A stretch of DNA of 64,000 nucleotides from Echiichthys vipera (lineage: Eukaryota; Chordata; Actinopteri; Perciformes; Trachinidae), in NCBI GenBank assembly GCA_963691815.1, contig OY829659.1, positions 28,376,170 to 28,440,169 of the forward strand, written 5' to 3'. The first letter of the stretch is position 1, and each line of letters begins with the position of its first letter. Position numbers and translations under genes: made by a program. Of this stretch, positions 1-11,703 are shown in pieces. A model generated the notes under the pieces. The model made no database searches. It had not been told where the DNA came from and was given only the letters and a program-made list of their open reading frames with translations.

Positions 1-156
1 ACGTGAGTCAAGGCCCTACATTTGATTGGTTCTCCGTGTGAAGTTTTAATAAATTAAAGTTATTAATTTTTATTAATTTTTCTTTATTAATTTTCTTTAT
101 CAAATATTTCATTTGATAGTCATACTATTGATCCAATTAAACCTAAAGTACCTACA
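1..156. repeat. Copy of the 8268-8417 dispersed repeat
   Basis: This stretch begins ACGTGAGTCAAGGCCCTACA and runs to CCTAAAGTACCTACA. It matches 8268-8417 almost base for base, with a few small indels, and both copies end at CCTACA. After that point the two sequences differ, which marks the end of the repeat. The window edge cuts the other end. It looks like the terminal part of an LTR-type element. Confidence 0.7.
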
Positions 157-1045
157 ATGCCCTCCTGGAGACTTTTGAGAAGATCATTGCAGATAAGGAT
201 GATGACACATTAGATTGTGCCAAAGGCTTTCTGATGAAACTGGAGGATTTTGAGTTTGTGTTCATGTTGTACACATATGAACAAATCTTCTCTGAGACTG
301 ATATGGTGTTTGACATTGTCCAGCAGAGATCTATGGATGTTCTGTACTGCAAGAAAATAATTGAGTTTCTTCTCGCTTATGTCAAAGAGAAGAGGTCAGA
401 GGGGGCTTTCCAGGCTGTCTATGCCAAAGCAGCAGATCTCACATCGGACCTGAAAACTGAGCCCCTGAGAAAGCACTGTCTATCACAACTGCAGGATCCC
501 AAGGAGCGCTACAGAAATCTGTACATGGCCATCCTAGAAAATCTTACAGAGCAGATACCTCGGTGTTTTGCAAATTTGGAAAGCAAGCGCTTCCTAGAAT
601 TAGTGATCCAGGGAAATTTGATGAGAAAAGTGTTTCCAGAGGAGGCGTTCCAGAGTGTCCTGAAAAGTTATGGCCAGTTCTTTGATTCACGGAAACGGAG
701 TCTGAACTTCAAGTCCTTTATTCAAACCAGGACTTGCAGGTCAACAGGGAAAAGCTGTGATTTCTTGGTGTTCCTGAAAGACATGGAGATGGACAGTGCC
801 ATGCATGTCATGCAACAGTTGGAGCTACATCTGCAGGTGTAGAGAGGAGCTTCTCCTGTTTAAAGCGGCTCAAGTCTTAGACCTGCAACACAATGGGCCA
901 AGGCCGTTTAAGCAGCCTAGCTCTTCTGGCCATTGAGAGGACACTGGTCAAGTCCCTGGAAAAGATTCCTAGTTGGTACGACACGGTCACAGATCATTTT
1001 CTTGAAAAGAAACAAAGGGAAGAATTTACATATAAATAAACAAAC
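157..1045 (+). pseudogene. Broken hAT transposase (ZMYM1/ZBED-like C-terminal half)
   Basis: An open frame from 234 to 842 encodes a helical segment of the hAT catalytic region (for example FLLAYVKEKRSEGAF and VKSYGQ-like blocks). From about 833 a different frame carries the hAT C-terminal dimerisation motif: VERSFSCLKRLKS, stop, TCNTMGQGRLSSLALLAIER, then a tail to about 1040. The switch of frame and the in-frame TAG after KRLKS show a degenerate copy. The N-terminal BED/zinc-finger part and the inverted repeats are not visible here. Assignment to hAT rests on the ERSFS...MGQxRLSSLALLxIE signature. Confidence 0.8.
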
Positions 1046-1123
1046 ACATTTATGATGTAGGCCGGAAAAATGTGAGCTTTGCTGCTTGAGCCTTAGAATT
1101 GAGGAAGCTTCACGCACTACTTC

Positions 1124-1161
1124 TAATAATAATAATAATAATAATAATAATATTAATAATT
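1124..1161. repeat. (AAT)n microsatellite
   Basis: About a dozen AAT units with one interruption. Simple repeat just 3' of the hAT fragment. Confidence 0.95.
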
Positions 1162-1496
1162 AGAAATTTTATTTGTATTGCACTTTACATCAACAATCTC
1201 AAAGTGCTACAGAGCAGAATAGAAACGATATAAAAATAAAAGGTAAAATTAAAAACAAGTAATAAGTTAAAAGGAGAACATCTAAAAGACATTTAGCAAA
1301 ATGCTTCTGTTCTCCTTGATCAAGTATAAATACACTCCTTCAGCAAAAGACATACAGAACTCTGGTACTTACTTCTGCACAGGCATGAGTTGGGTCTTGG
1401 GTTGGGCAGTTTAAACAAACATTAATAATCTTTTATCATTCTAATTCAAGTGTTTAAATACAAAACTAGACTTCTGCACTTCCTCTCTCTTATCAA

Positions 1497-2090
1497 GGCT
1501 AGACTTGCCTTTGCTGAGGAGCATGTTATGTGGACAGAGGAGAACTGGTCCAGAGTGACTTCAGTGATGAGAGGACGTTCAGTTTATTTGGGTCTGATGG
1601 AAACATTATGTCGGGCGTAGGACTGGGAAAATACTGAACCCAAAGTGTGTAAAGAAGTCAGTTCCATTTGGAGGTGGAAGTGTAATGGTTTGGTGGTGCT
1701 TTCTGCAGCAGTAGTTGGGCATCTTGCACAGCTCCATGGCTTGGTGAATGCAAATGTTTATGTGAACCAACATGCAATACCTCCACTGCAACTGTCTCCC
1801 AATCAGCTGCCATTTTCATGTCAGACACTGCACCCTGTCACACTGTAAAACAGGTGAAGCAGTTCCTTAAAGCTCAGAATATTGAAACAATGAAATTTCC
1901 AGCCCAGAGTCCAGATCTAAACCCCATAGAGAATCTCTGGAGAAACCCACTCCAGTTACTGAACTGTGGAAGAGTCAGAACGTACCAAGATCAAACCAGA
2001 GCAGTGTGAGAAACTAGTGATGTCCTGTGGGCGCAGATGTGCTGAAGTCATTCAAAGCTGTGGCCTCTACACTTCCTATTCATTTTTGAA
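1497..2090 (+). pseudogene. Tc1-like transposase remnant
   Basis: Translation across frames gives characteristic Tc1 blocks in order: LAFAEEHVMWTEENWSRV near 1510-1555, VYLGLMET-like (1570-1605), GGGSVMVWW near 1670-1700, and a long open block 1818-1960 containing MSDTAPCHTVKQVKQFLKAQ and PAQSPDLNPIENLW with the DDE-region D and E residues. Frames change several times and stops occur. No inverted terminal repeats are visible. It is a dead relic. Confidence 0.88.
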
Positions 2091-2489
2091 TCCTAGAGAA
2101 GAAAACATTGTTGAAATCTTCTCTTCTGACACAGTGGTTACTGCTCTCTAATTTAGATCACTGTTTTTTTTTTGTTGAAGTGCCTTGGTTATTTAAAAAC
2201 ATGCTAGTACAGCAGTGGTATAGACACAGAGGATATTCGATCAAATTATGAACAGTAAATAACAGTTTTTTAGATTAAATGGAGTATATATACTTTGTTG
2301 TGTAATTTAGATCTCCAGTGTCATAATTTTATTTCAAAAAACATTCAATGTGGCTTATTGGCCATAATTCAATTCAATTAATTTCAATAATTCTTACTAT
2401 AAGAGTTAAGGCACTGAAAGACGAAATAAATAACAAAAATAAATAGGTTAGTAATGTTCCATTATATCACTCTGACCTGTTTACAAACA

Positions 2490-2495
2490 TTATTA

Positions 2496-2538
<43 letters not shown>

Positions 2539-2550
2539 TATCATTATTCA
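2490..2550. repeat. (TTA)n microsatellite
   Basis: About 18 TTA/ATT units, interrupted at both ends. Confidence 0.95.
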
Positions 2551-4266
2551 AATATAATTGTGATGCATCTAATAATAGTTATATAATTTCCCCCCACCCT
2601 CATGTTAGAGTGTCTCACTTTAGGTCTGCAAGTAATCTCTCAATCTAAGCACCTTGGCCCAGAGCAAAATAGTAAACCTCTTAACTCCAAAGAGAATGGA
2701 GGACTAATCCTTCAGTCAACAAAGCTCAACAGAGTGCTCTTACACTTAGCCCCCCGAAATGAGCTTTTGTTATCACTGCTGCCATATTCCTGCACTGCTT
2801 TATTTTTCAAATGAAATATGTCATCACAACATCATTCTTTCTACAGCACAAAGATCAAATATAACAGAAGTATTATGGAGTGTATGTTTTAATTTGTTTT
2901 ATTGTAATATCCACAACTTGTCCTTGTTGTGCTGCCCACAACCTGCCCTGCAACTCAGACCAGACTTTATGTTTGTTAAGAAGCAGGGGGAACATCCACC
3001 TCTTTACTCTTTAGACTTGATAGGAAAGTTGGCCCGTTTGGTCCAGAGCCTTGTGGCAGATTGCTATGGGATTAAGTGATAGGGCAGCTAAGGTGGGGAG
3101 CTGCTAATTTTTGGTTGTGACTCACTCAAGTGAGTCTAACAATCAGTTGATTATGTTGACTAATCGATTAGTTGATTTGAATAACAAACTGAGTTTCTAC
3201 ACAAACAATCATGCAAAAGCATCACTTTAAATGTTGTGTTTACCATGCCATGTCATTCAGCATTAAAAAAGCATAAAGAAATTACTAAGCAACTAAAGAA
3301 ATCTTAGTCAAATAAGTTCAAAAAGAACATTTTTTGGAACATTTCTGGCACAGTGTTGAATTCCTCACAACTGAATTATGCCATTGGCTAACCGTTTTTT
3401 CTGCCCACATACGAATATGCATATTAACTTCTGGGTCTGCCACACTTGCAGTTTCCCTCACTTTACTGCACTGCTACATGAAAACAGAGATTGAAGCACT
3501 GTAGCCTATTACTGAACGTATGTCATGTCACATGTCATATCAGGAGCTGATATGACAAATGTGCTATGTGTCAGCTAAAACTACACATCCTGTGTTTGAT
3601 GGTTTGTTTTTGAACAACCCAGAACAAAGCACAGATAGAACAGCAAGAAAACATCTGTCTCTTCTACAGATGCCACATCATTTCCACAGAAACAGGCAAG
3701 ACACACTTGTTTCTATCAACTTCTTTCTCTACATATTCACACAGTTCAACCTTCCATTGTGCTGTGACAGCACTGCTGCTGGACCTGAGGCAACCTTTAC
3801 TGTTAAGTAATTTCCGCTGATAACCAACATCAACAAAGCCTTTCTAAACCACAGCTTTTACCACTAACACCAGACACAATAAAAATACAATGGCTCTGTT
3901 GTGTTTAATTATATTGATGCTCTGGTGGTTTCCAAGCATGCGTCACACTGAACACTAAACAACATATTGTCCATAAAGAAATCATAGAAAGAGACATTCA
4001 TTCAGAGACAAACACAATCAGTACAATATAGGAGTAAAACAGTTCAGTGGTTTTCAAATAGCTGTTTGTTGACCTGTTATTTTATAAATATTAGTTTCAG
4101 TATATGTGAACAGAATGTAATGTTGCAGATCCTGATTAGGGCTCAATGGATTCACCTTGGTTGTAACAGAACTCTTTTTTAAGCTCTCTCTGAAAAACAC
4201 TGCAGGGAGCACTGGACATAGACTTTGGTTTCAGAGAAAACAAGTGATCCAACACAGAGAAACACA
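2551..4266. other. Non-coding stretch, no recognised feature
   Basis: AT-rich sequence with only short chance open frames. I see no exon with splice sites and no clear transposon here. Confidence 0.6.
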
Positions 4267-4586
4267 CAGTGCGTTTACATGCACTTCAGTAACCCGAAAA
4301 TGGCCTTTCCCCGGTTAAGGGAATAATTGGATTAGTGAAGTGCCCCACATATACACGTGCAGGGATGTAGTGGGAAAATGACGGAATAACTCTTCCTCCA
4401 GTACAGTAGGTGGCGCTCCGCCAACATACAGTGGACTGAATAATCGGGGTATTGAAGGAGTTCCCTAGGTGTGTTAACTGGGGTATGAGCACTCCGATTT
4501 TAGCCAGGGTGCGGTGTTTACATGGTAACCCGCAGTATGCCCTTAACTCGAATATAGTCTGTTTTGCACTGCATGTAAACACACTG
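4267..4586. mobile_element. MITE with CAGTG...TTTACATGCA inverted ends (copy 1)
   Basis: The left end reads CAGTGCGTTTACATGCA and the right end is the inverse, GCATGTAAACACACTG. The 320-bp element has no coding capacity. An internal GTAGGTGGCGCT block recurs in inverse orientation in the copy at 32955-33594. Length, ends and lack of ORF are those of a non-autonomous DNA transposon; the superfamily is not clear. Confidence 0.78.
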
Positions 4587-6331
4587 ACTGGGTTTCAAAA
4601 TGCATCAGAACTCCCCACTGAGTTTTGATTCCTGTTTGAATTGCCACACAAACACAGATCTGGACAAGGGAGAGACAGGAGGAGCTGGGTGGTCAAACTT
4701 CTACCTGTAGTTCAAGTTGTCTGGTAGGAAGGGAGGTAATTACCGTAAGAAGGAAAAACCATCCAACCTGTTTATATTCTCTTCCCCAAGTAAGTGCTTA
4801 GGTAGTGGGGAATAACTCCCTGGGGAGATGGGAGGGAGACCAGACTTGTACTCCAAAGTGCCCCTGTTGACAGGGGAGGAGATATGATTTTCCATGGCTG
4901 GAGAGAAAGCTGTGGAAGAAGAGTGAGAGAAAATAAAAATAGAGGCAGCTGCTTAAAGAGACAAACTTTCTGACACATTTGCATGATTCCAGATTTATAT
5001 GATGCCAAGAAAGTATTCCTGTACACTTTGTTTCTAATTTTCAATATTTTATTCCATTTTAGTTTTAAAATACAGCCATTGTCTTTAAAATATGACAACA
5101 GGATTATTTTTTGTGAAAACAATTGTTTAAATGTTGACAAAAATATACTTTTAAAAATAATAAATATCTCATAAAATACAGTGTGCAAGGAAAGGCTCCA
5201 CTACCGTGCAGCTTCAAATTCATTTCACATGTGTAACTATACGATAAAGATGAAGTGAATGTTGTGAATCCAATAAACAATGTCCAGTCACAAATTTGAG
5301 TTCAAATTTACTTAATAATGTTGGAATCCTTCTATAAGAATCCCGAGGGCAAATTAAAGAGCTTAAGTGTTGTGAATTGTCACTCAGTTCTGCAGTTCTA
5401 TGAAGCTTTTTAGCTTGTTTTGGTGATAAAATGTGTGTCAAAAATCAATGTATGCAGCTTTAACTTGTAAATGTTTGGTGTATTTGTGAAACTAGTGCAG
5501 TGCCCATTTGGAATGCATGAGTGTCCAGAGTGGACCAATTGCTTTGCCTTTGGAAGTTCTGCTTGCAGCTCATTCGGCAATACACCTGCCAAGTGGGAAG
5601 TCAACAGGATGAGCATTTCTTGAGATATTGGCAGCTTTCAATGCCAAACTTGGCATGTCCACTCAGACACCATATCTTAAGTCTACCAAATATAGTTGTA
5701 ATAGCACAAAGCGTTCTGGAGACATTTGTTTGAATTATAAGCCCTGTCCAAAGAATTTGATAATATTGGAGGGCCAGCTACCACAACACTGTATGAGACA
5801 TCCAAAATCTGAAAAAGCCACTTTTTCCAGCTTGATCCAGAGAATTACATCAGTTGGTTTTGATTCCTCAAAAATTGTAGGAGAAGTGGTGAAAACCCAC
5901 ATTTGTAAACAATTCAAAATGGATATGTGGATAGATCCAGGTAAAAAATAATTTTGCTTTTGTGAGACTTATTCTTCAAAGGTTACAAGCCGAAATGTAA
6001 AGTTCATTGTTATAGCGCCACCACCTGACTAAACTGCAACAAATTCAACACAAAGCTCATCATTGGGTCTACAGAAATACATTCCCAAATGTGGCATAGA
6101 CGGCATAAACAGTTCTTGACATGTGCGAGGGACACACAAAAAGACAGGTAGACAGATAGAGTTCTGCTTTATGGATGGATAGTGATTCAAAACCATGCTC
6201 TCAGTGCACACAAATATCACATTACACATAACGCACTTTTACTGAATAATGCCCTCTGCAGTTCGGTTCTAACAGCTGATTACCAGCCAACTGATGACTG
6301 GTCAGCTCAAATACAAGAGGTGAGGACTTAC
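4587..6331. other. dlg2 intron downstream of the PDZ2-end exon, no recognised feature
   Basis: Non-coding sequence. I searched it on the minus strand for the next dlg2 exon (YSPPMENH-like linker) and did not find one, so this intron runs off the left edge. Confidence 0.55.
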
Positions 6332-6476
6332 AGTGTGTGATATCAGGAGCTCCATAGGGATCGGATAGGTAGACATTGGTGGCCTTTCCCACCTTTAGGT
6401 AGACCACATCCGACGTGTTCTTCAAAATGGCCACAGCCTCTTCATGAGACACTTCCTCCAGACTGTAGTTGTTCAC
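6332..6476 (-). CDS. dlg2: dlg2 exon, end of PDZ2 and start of the PDZ2-PDZ3 linker
   Basis: This 145-nt exon encodes VNNYSLEEVSHEEAVAILKN, TSDVVYLKVGKATNVYLSDP and YGAPDITH plus one base of the next codon. The HEEAVAILK helix supplies the PDZ2 binding histidine. Acceptor is TGTCTGAACAG| and donor CACACT|GTAAGT, which is near consensus. This is the last dlg2 exon I can see; the linker, PDZ3, SH3 and guanylate-kinase-like exons must lie beyond position 1. The intron between this exon and the one at 16666 is about 10.2 kb and holds a BEL/Pao element in the same orientation as the gene. Confidence 0.97.
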
Positions 6477-7210
6477 CTGTTCAGACACAGATATAGCCCT
6501 TGTTTGTTTAGTCAGGACCAGCATGGTTCCAGCCTCCAGGAGACTGGATTATGACAGATGGTGTTTGGGTGAGAACACGACAGTAGGAAGGTAATTCCAT
6601 TAAGCTCTGGTTTAGCAAGAAGGATGCCCTCCTCAAGAAAAGCTTGCAGTTATACCACTTAGCCAGTAGGTGGCCGCTTTCTTGCTTTCAAAATGTGTGC
6701 CAGGGACTCGTTTCATCCCTTAATTTCATTTAGACTGAAGCTGCAGGAAAACTGTACTCGCAAAGCACATTGTCTGCTGGTTAATGTACTGTACACAGTG
6801 TACCCTGATTCATGGAACCACCATTGGTCTCTATAATATCTGTCTTTATAATACTGAACAGTGTATTCACATGATGCTAAATTTGTAATTTATAAAACTG
6901 AGCAGCAGAATCAGTATGATGTCATAGGGCTATAAGGCTATCATGAAAGAGTCTCACTACCTACTGGAGAACATTCACCACATATTTGTTAGCATTTGTC
7001 AACACATCAAAAGCAAAATATTACACTCTAAACATATTTTTGTAAAAATATGACCATATAGAAACATATGAAGAATAGCTGCATTTGTAGGGTGTAAATA
7101 AAGACATTGTAGGCCATTGGGGGCTGTATTTAAATAACAAAGAAACGTTTATACTGAGTAATGGGAAAAAAAATGATGATATTTCTGTAGGTGCACCGGC
7201 ACCCCAAAGG
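6477..7210. other. dlg2 intron, no recognised feature
   Basis: Non-coding intron sequence upstream of the exon at 6332-6476. No element recognised. Confidence 0.55.
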
Positions 7211-7275
7211 TGATTGTTCATTTCTGGATTAACGTGAACTTTCAGTTTGATTATGAGAAGGCCTCAGTCTGCTCA
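7211..7275. repeat. 65-bp block shared with 17342-17407
   Basis: GATTGTTCATTTCTGGATTAA followed by ...CAGTTTGAT.ATGAGAAGGCCTCAG occurs here and at 17342-17407 in the same orientation, with a few differences. Both copies lie in dlg2 introns. The family is not known to me. Confidence 0.7.
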
Positions 7276-7319
7276 GACGAAAGAAAATACTAGGCCTGAA
7301 AGCCTGGGAGCCTTTGTCC

Positions 7320-8417
7320 CTGAATGCATGCTGCCATGCACTCTCCCCCACAGGTCACACCCAGGTGTGATTCTCCAAGGGACCCCCAAATTGTTAGTTC
7401 ATTGGCTGACCTGACCTCTAGTGATGACATCATCAGTGTCGGGAAAACTGTAGGACACTTCCCTTCCTCTCCCTCTCTTGGACCCTCTTCCTTCGAATCT
7501 CCACACTCAACTTGACGCTCTCCTGCCAGATCCAGGGACCAGCTGACCGCTGTCCCTAGGCCCTGAAAATGGCCTGTATGGTGTAGGATCACTGGCAAAG
7601 GTTAACCAACCGGTTACCAACTCAACTGAGCAGAACAAAGAGCGATCTGAGTCCTCTTTTGTCTAAGAGCAACAACCAAGCCAAGACACTTTCTTCAACC
7701 AGCCACTGGCATCAAGCAACGCAAAACATCTTTCATCTCATGGACTGGTAACTAATCACCAACTGGGCATTACTGTTATAGGACTGTATGAACGGCTAAG
7801 CATAGAACTGTAACTCTTTGTTATAACTGATTCTAACCCCTGCAGGGGTCCAAGCCCCCCACCTCTCCTCTTTGTTTCACACACACACACACCTTTGCTG
7901 TTCGCTTTAGTTAGTTTATTGTGTTTTGTTTGTTGCATTTATTAATTTGTTAATAAAGGTTTGTGTTTACCATTTGTCTGTTTATTTAATATTACGCAAA
8001 GATGAATGAGCCAGCCTCTACTAAGAAAAGAACTTTTAAATCCTTCAAGTGATTAAACTATTAAATTTATCGGTGTTCAACCCTTCATTAGTAGTTTAAT
8101 ATATTTAATGAGACTTTAATATTAGTTGTCACTCCGTCTATGACGGTGGTGCCCCGAGGAACTCTGGTTTAACTAGAGTAATTTTTATTATTATCTTTGA
8201 TAATATATATATATATTTACTTGATTAACGATAAGTTTATTGAGAATACTCAATCTCATAATCTGAACGTGAGTCAAGGCCCTACATTTAATTGGTTCTC
8301 CGTGTGAAGTTAATAAATTAAAGTTATTAATTTTTAGTAATTTTTCTTTATTAATTTCCTTTTTCAAACATTTCATTTGATAGTCACTTTTGATCCAATT
8401 AATCCTAAAGTACCTAC
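7320..8417 (+). repeat. LTR-like dispersed repeat
   Basis: The 3' part (8268-8417) is also present at 1-156 and both end in CCTACA. The block has a polyadenylation-type AATAAAGGTTTGTG near 7952 and a TGGTGCCCCG string near 8150. The left boundary is not determined; 7320 is an estimate from a TGTCCCTG start. I cannot find a paired copy or target-site duplication that would settle whether it is a solo LTR. Confidence 0.4.
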
Positions 8418-8547
8418 ATTTCTACAGTCACCCATCTTAAATATTATCACTCCACTGAATGGGCACAATCAGAGGTTATCGTCAACACAGATATGGGTTA
8501 GAAGGAGTCAATAGGTACAGAAAGTGACCATCTATTCACGTGTAAAC

Positions 8548-8768
8548 CATTAGGGGTCGACCCATATGGGTTTTTCAATGCCGGGTGCCAATATTTAGAG
8601 AGCAGGGCGGCTGATGGCTGATATATAATGCTGGTATCATGTTGTTGTTTTATACAGGTATCGGCCAATGCCAATGATCTTAAAATGGCTTTAATTGGTC
8701 TGATTATTCGGACAACAATCAATTTGCCTACCACTAGTAACAATCGCACATAGCTTAGTCAGGACCCC
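8548..8768. repeat. Fragment of a teleost MITE-like repeat
   Basis: The stretch GGGTCGACCCATATGGGTTT...CCAATGCCAATGATCTTAAAATGGC resembles a common fish non-autonomous DNA transposon whose ends contain GGTCGACC. A loosely related stretch occurs near 59150-59245. The BEL/Pao element begins right at its edge. Confidence 0.4.
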
Positions 8769-9431
8769 TAAAAAGGAGAAAGGGGGTTCTCCAGGAATAA
8801 GCTGGGTTTAGAGCGGCAAGGTGTATGGTGTGTGTGTGTCCCCGTTAAAAGACACGAAAACAGGTGTCCAGGTTAGTCATGGATTCATTGACTGTGGTCT
8901 GTAATAACAACACAAAGTAACAATCAGTACACTGTATATGATGACACAAACATATTGACATAAATAAGGTGACAAATGACTGTGTTCAGTACTCATGTAT
9001 AGTCTATAAATAATAAAAACTAAACCAATCACCTCAGGTGAGTAGCACATACAGCATAACTTAGCTTATTAGCTATAACAACACACCAGCATAAGATAGC
9101 TTAACAATACACAATAACACAAAGTTAACATCCACTTAGACAGTTACAACGTCATTAGGCTCACCTTCTGGCATTTACACACAGCAATAAAACCAGGGAG
9201 ATGCAGTTGAATGTTGGAAAAGGGCGAAGGAATTACACGTTATCTGCTCTGTAACAGGAAAAAACTAACATACACAGCACGGCACTTCACACAAAGGCCT
9301 AGCGCATTCACTAGCGTCAGAACGGCAATGGTGCCTTCCAGAGCGTCGGACACATGAAAACTTGACGCGAAACTCAATACAACTGAACAGCATTTAATTG
9401 AGAACACTTATACAACATGGGCTTTCTAACA
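8769..9431 (-). repeat. BEL/Pao 3' LTR (663 bp)
   Basis: On the minus strand it starts TGTTAGAAAGCCCATG and ends CCTTTTTA. It contains a 63-bp segment (about 9292-9354) that the other LTR lacks; the segment is bordered by short CAC repeats. Confidence 0.9.
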
Positions 9432-9504
9432 CAGCCGCCCCCGACTGTCTACACAGACAGTCGAATCCAGGATAGAAAGTCCACTCAAGTAACTGAATCT
9501 TCCA

Positions 9505-11124
9505 TCAGCTCCAGGATAAGAAGTTGTTACCTTCCCAACAGGCCATAAAGCTCACGGGAGCTGTGGATCCACGATGAGCACCACTTGATTTGGTTCGAGT
9601 TGTTTCCCATCCTTCAGCCATTTCTATCTCTCCTGCAGACTGGGCAGATAGTGTCTGATAAACCTGGACCAGAAGTGGTAAATGAGGACCTGGCTGTGCC
9701 GCCATCAACGATTCCCGGGAGTGTTACTGGGGTCATAAACAACCTGTGGAAGGGATGCATCATAGCGTCCCATTAGTAGGATGCTAGGCGTAATGGGGTC
9801 TGGATCAGCAACGTCTGACGAGACGTAACCAAGGGGCTTAGCATTCAGGATGCCCTCCACTCCCACCAAAACTGTGCGGAGCACTGTTTCAGGCACGGAC
9901 TGCTCTTTCAGTACCACCTTGCGAGCAGTCTTGACGGATTTCATTTCTCTCTCTCACGCTCCACCGAAGTGGGGAGCACATGGGGGATTGAAGCAGAACT
10001 CAATCTGCTGTTCTGCCAACTGTTCCTTCAGTTGAGGGTCCATGGCCTTGAAGGCCTCACGTAGCTCTCGGGCTCCACCGGTGAAATTGGTTCCGTTAAG
10101 AGGTTTGCCTCTTCTGGAGATAAAACGTTGTAAAGACATCAGAAAGGCATCAGTGTCAAGACTCTCCAGGAGGTCTAAATGCACACAACGGGTTGTCATG
10201 CACTTAAAAATGATTCCCCAACGCTTGTCCGTTCGGCGTCCAATCTTAACTGTGAATGGACCAAAACAATCGACTCCGGTCGAATAGAATGGTGGTTTAT
10301 TGAGCCGTGGATGCGCAGGTGGTAAATCCGCCATCTTAGGAACGTAAGGATTAGCTCGCCATGTCTGGCATTGCATGCAGCGACTCTGACACCTCTTCAC
10401 AGCTTCCCATCCCCCGTAGAATCCAGAACCGACGACGAAGCTCACCTAGCACTCTTTCGGGTCCAGGATGCAGAAGGGTCACGTCGAAATCTTGAATAAT
10501 GAGGATGACAAGCGAATGCTTGGGATCTAGCAAGACCGGGTGGATGGTGTCTTGTGGTAGCTGTTCCGCTCTCCGTAACCTCCCCCCGACTCTGAGAAGT
10601 CCTGCATCCTTGTCGTACTCTGGAGATAGGGAGCCCAAGCGACTGGAGGCTGGCAAAGGTAGGTCGGAGATGAGAGCTTTGACCTCCTCTGGGAATGACT
10701 CAAACTGCGCCCTCCTCAGGAGGAGGTTCTCAGCCTTGATGTAGTCAGCTGCTTCAATGAGTGAGTAAGATTGTGAGTCAGCATCCCCGTGAAGGGACCG
10801 TGTGGTTGTCCGCATCAATTCCTTCCATGTGGAGAACTGACTGACATCAGGGAGTTGAAGGCAGGTGTCGACAGTTACATGTCCGCAGAAGGATGATTTC
10901 TTCAGCTCACTATCATCCGTCTCTGGATAGGATGATGGGCTGGGTGGCCAGTGGTCCTCTGTGTAACGCAGGAATTTAGAGCCTTGGTGCCAACGATGTG
11001 GTTGGGACAGCTCCTTCAGGGTCTTGCCCCGAGTGATGTCGTCAGCGGGGTTGTTCGCACTTTCCAGGTACCTCCAGTTGTTTACCTCCGTAAGGCTCTG
11101 TATTTCTGCTACACGTGTACCCAT
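9505..11124 (-). pseudogene. BEL/Pao integrase remnant
   Basis: The frame 11124-10351 holds ANNPADDITRG, an HHCC-type region (HPGPERVLGELRRRFWI) and then loses frame near 10445. The frame 10445-9954 supplies CMQCQTWRA, GVDCFGPF with the first catalytic Asp, and LNGTNFTGG, where the usual second catalytic Asp (SDNGTNF) is lost. The frame ends at GGA followed by TGA, where BEL integrases have Trp (TGG). The C-terminal block 9944-9505 continues in the same frame with LNAKPL. The missing Asp and the nonsense codon show an inactive enzyme. Confidence 0.87.
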
Positions 11125-11131
11125 GAAGACC

Positions 11132-11695
11132 TTATAGTGACAAGATTCCGACTTGATCCAGTGTAGAACAGTAGTAGAGTCGGACCAGAGAGTGAGTGAG
11201 TGAGTGAGTAGGTAAGGTAAGCTCGGTGAGGAGAACGTTGGCTAGTTGCGCACCGGTTAGAGCAGCGCTCAATTCTAGCCGAGGCATGGACAGTTGCTTC
11301 TTTGGCGCCACGCAGGACCTGGCCAGGACAAAGGAGACATGGACTTCATTCTGAGCGTCTTCTGTCCGTAGATAAGCAACAGACCTGTAGGCTCTCTCAG
11401 AAGCGCCACAGAAAATGTGCAGATATCTGCCTGATGTCGGGGAGTCTGCAGACGCTGGTGCATAACATTTGGGAATCTCCATCTGGATGAGGTCTGGAAT
11501 CTCTCGCTCCCAAGCAATCCATCTGTCACTGAGGCTCTGTGGCTGGATCAGCTCATCCCAGCCGATTTGTTCCTTCAAAAGATCCTGAACTAGAATCTTG
11601 GCTCTGGTGGTAAACGGTACAATATAACCTAGGGGGTCATATTGACAAGCAAGTACCTTGTAGACATTCCTCAAGGTGAGTTCAGTTCTCTCCAC
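11132..11695 (-). pseudogene. BEL/Pao RNase H remnant
   Basis: The frame starts LTLRNVYKVLACQYDPLGYIVPFT, a strongly conserved BEL/Pao block between RT and RNase H, and contains SFVLARSCVAPKK and MPRLELSAALTGAQLA, the RNase H core. Near 11205 a run of GTGA units (about 11190-11210) interrupts the frame. The next frame continues at 11124 with a TRGKTL block. Confidence 0.85.
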
Positions 11696-11703
11696 TGGTC
11701 TGT

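Noticed and set aside
234..842. A host gene encoding a 202-residue protein
   Set aside because: The sequence is a hAT transposase piece; the conserved C-terminal motif lies in another frame and has a stop.
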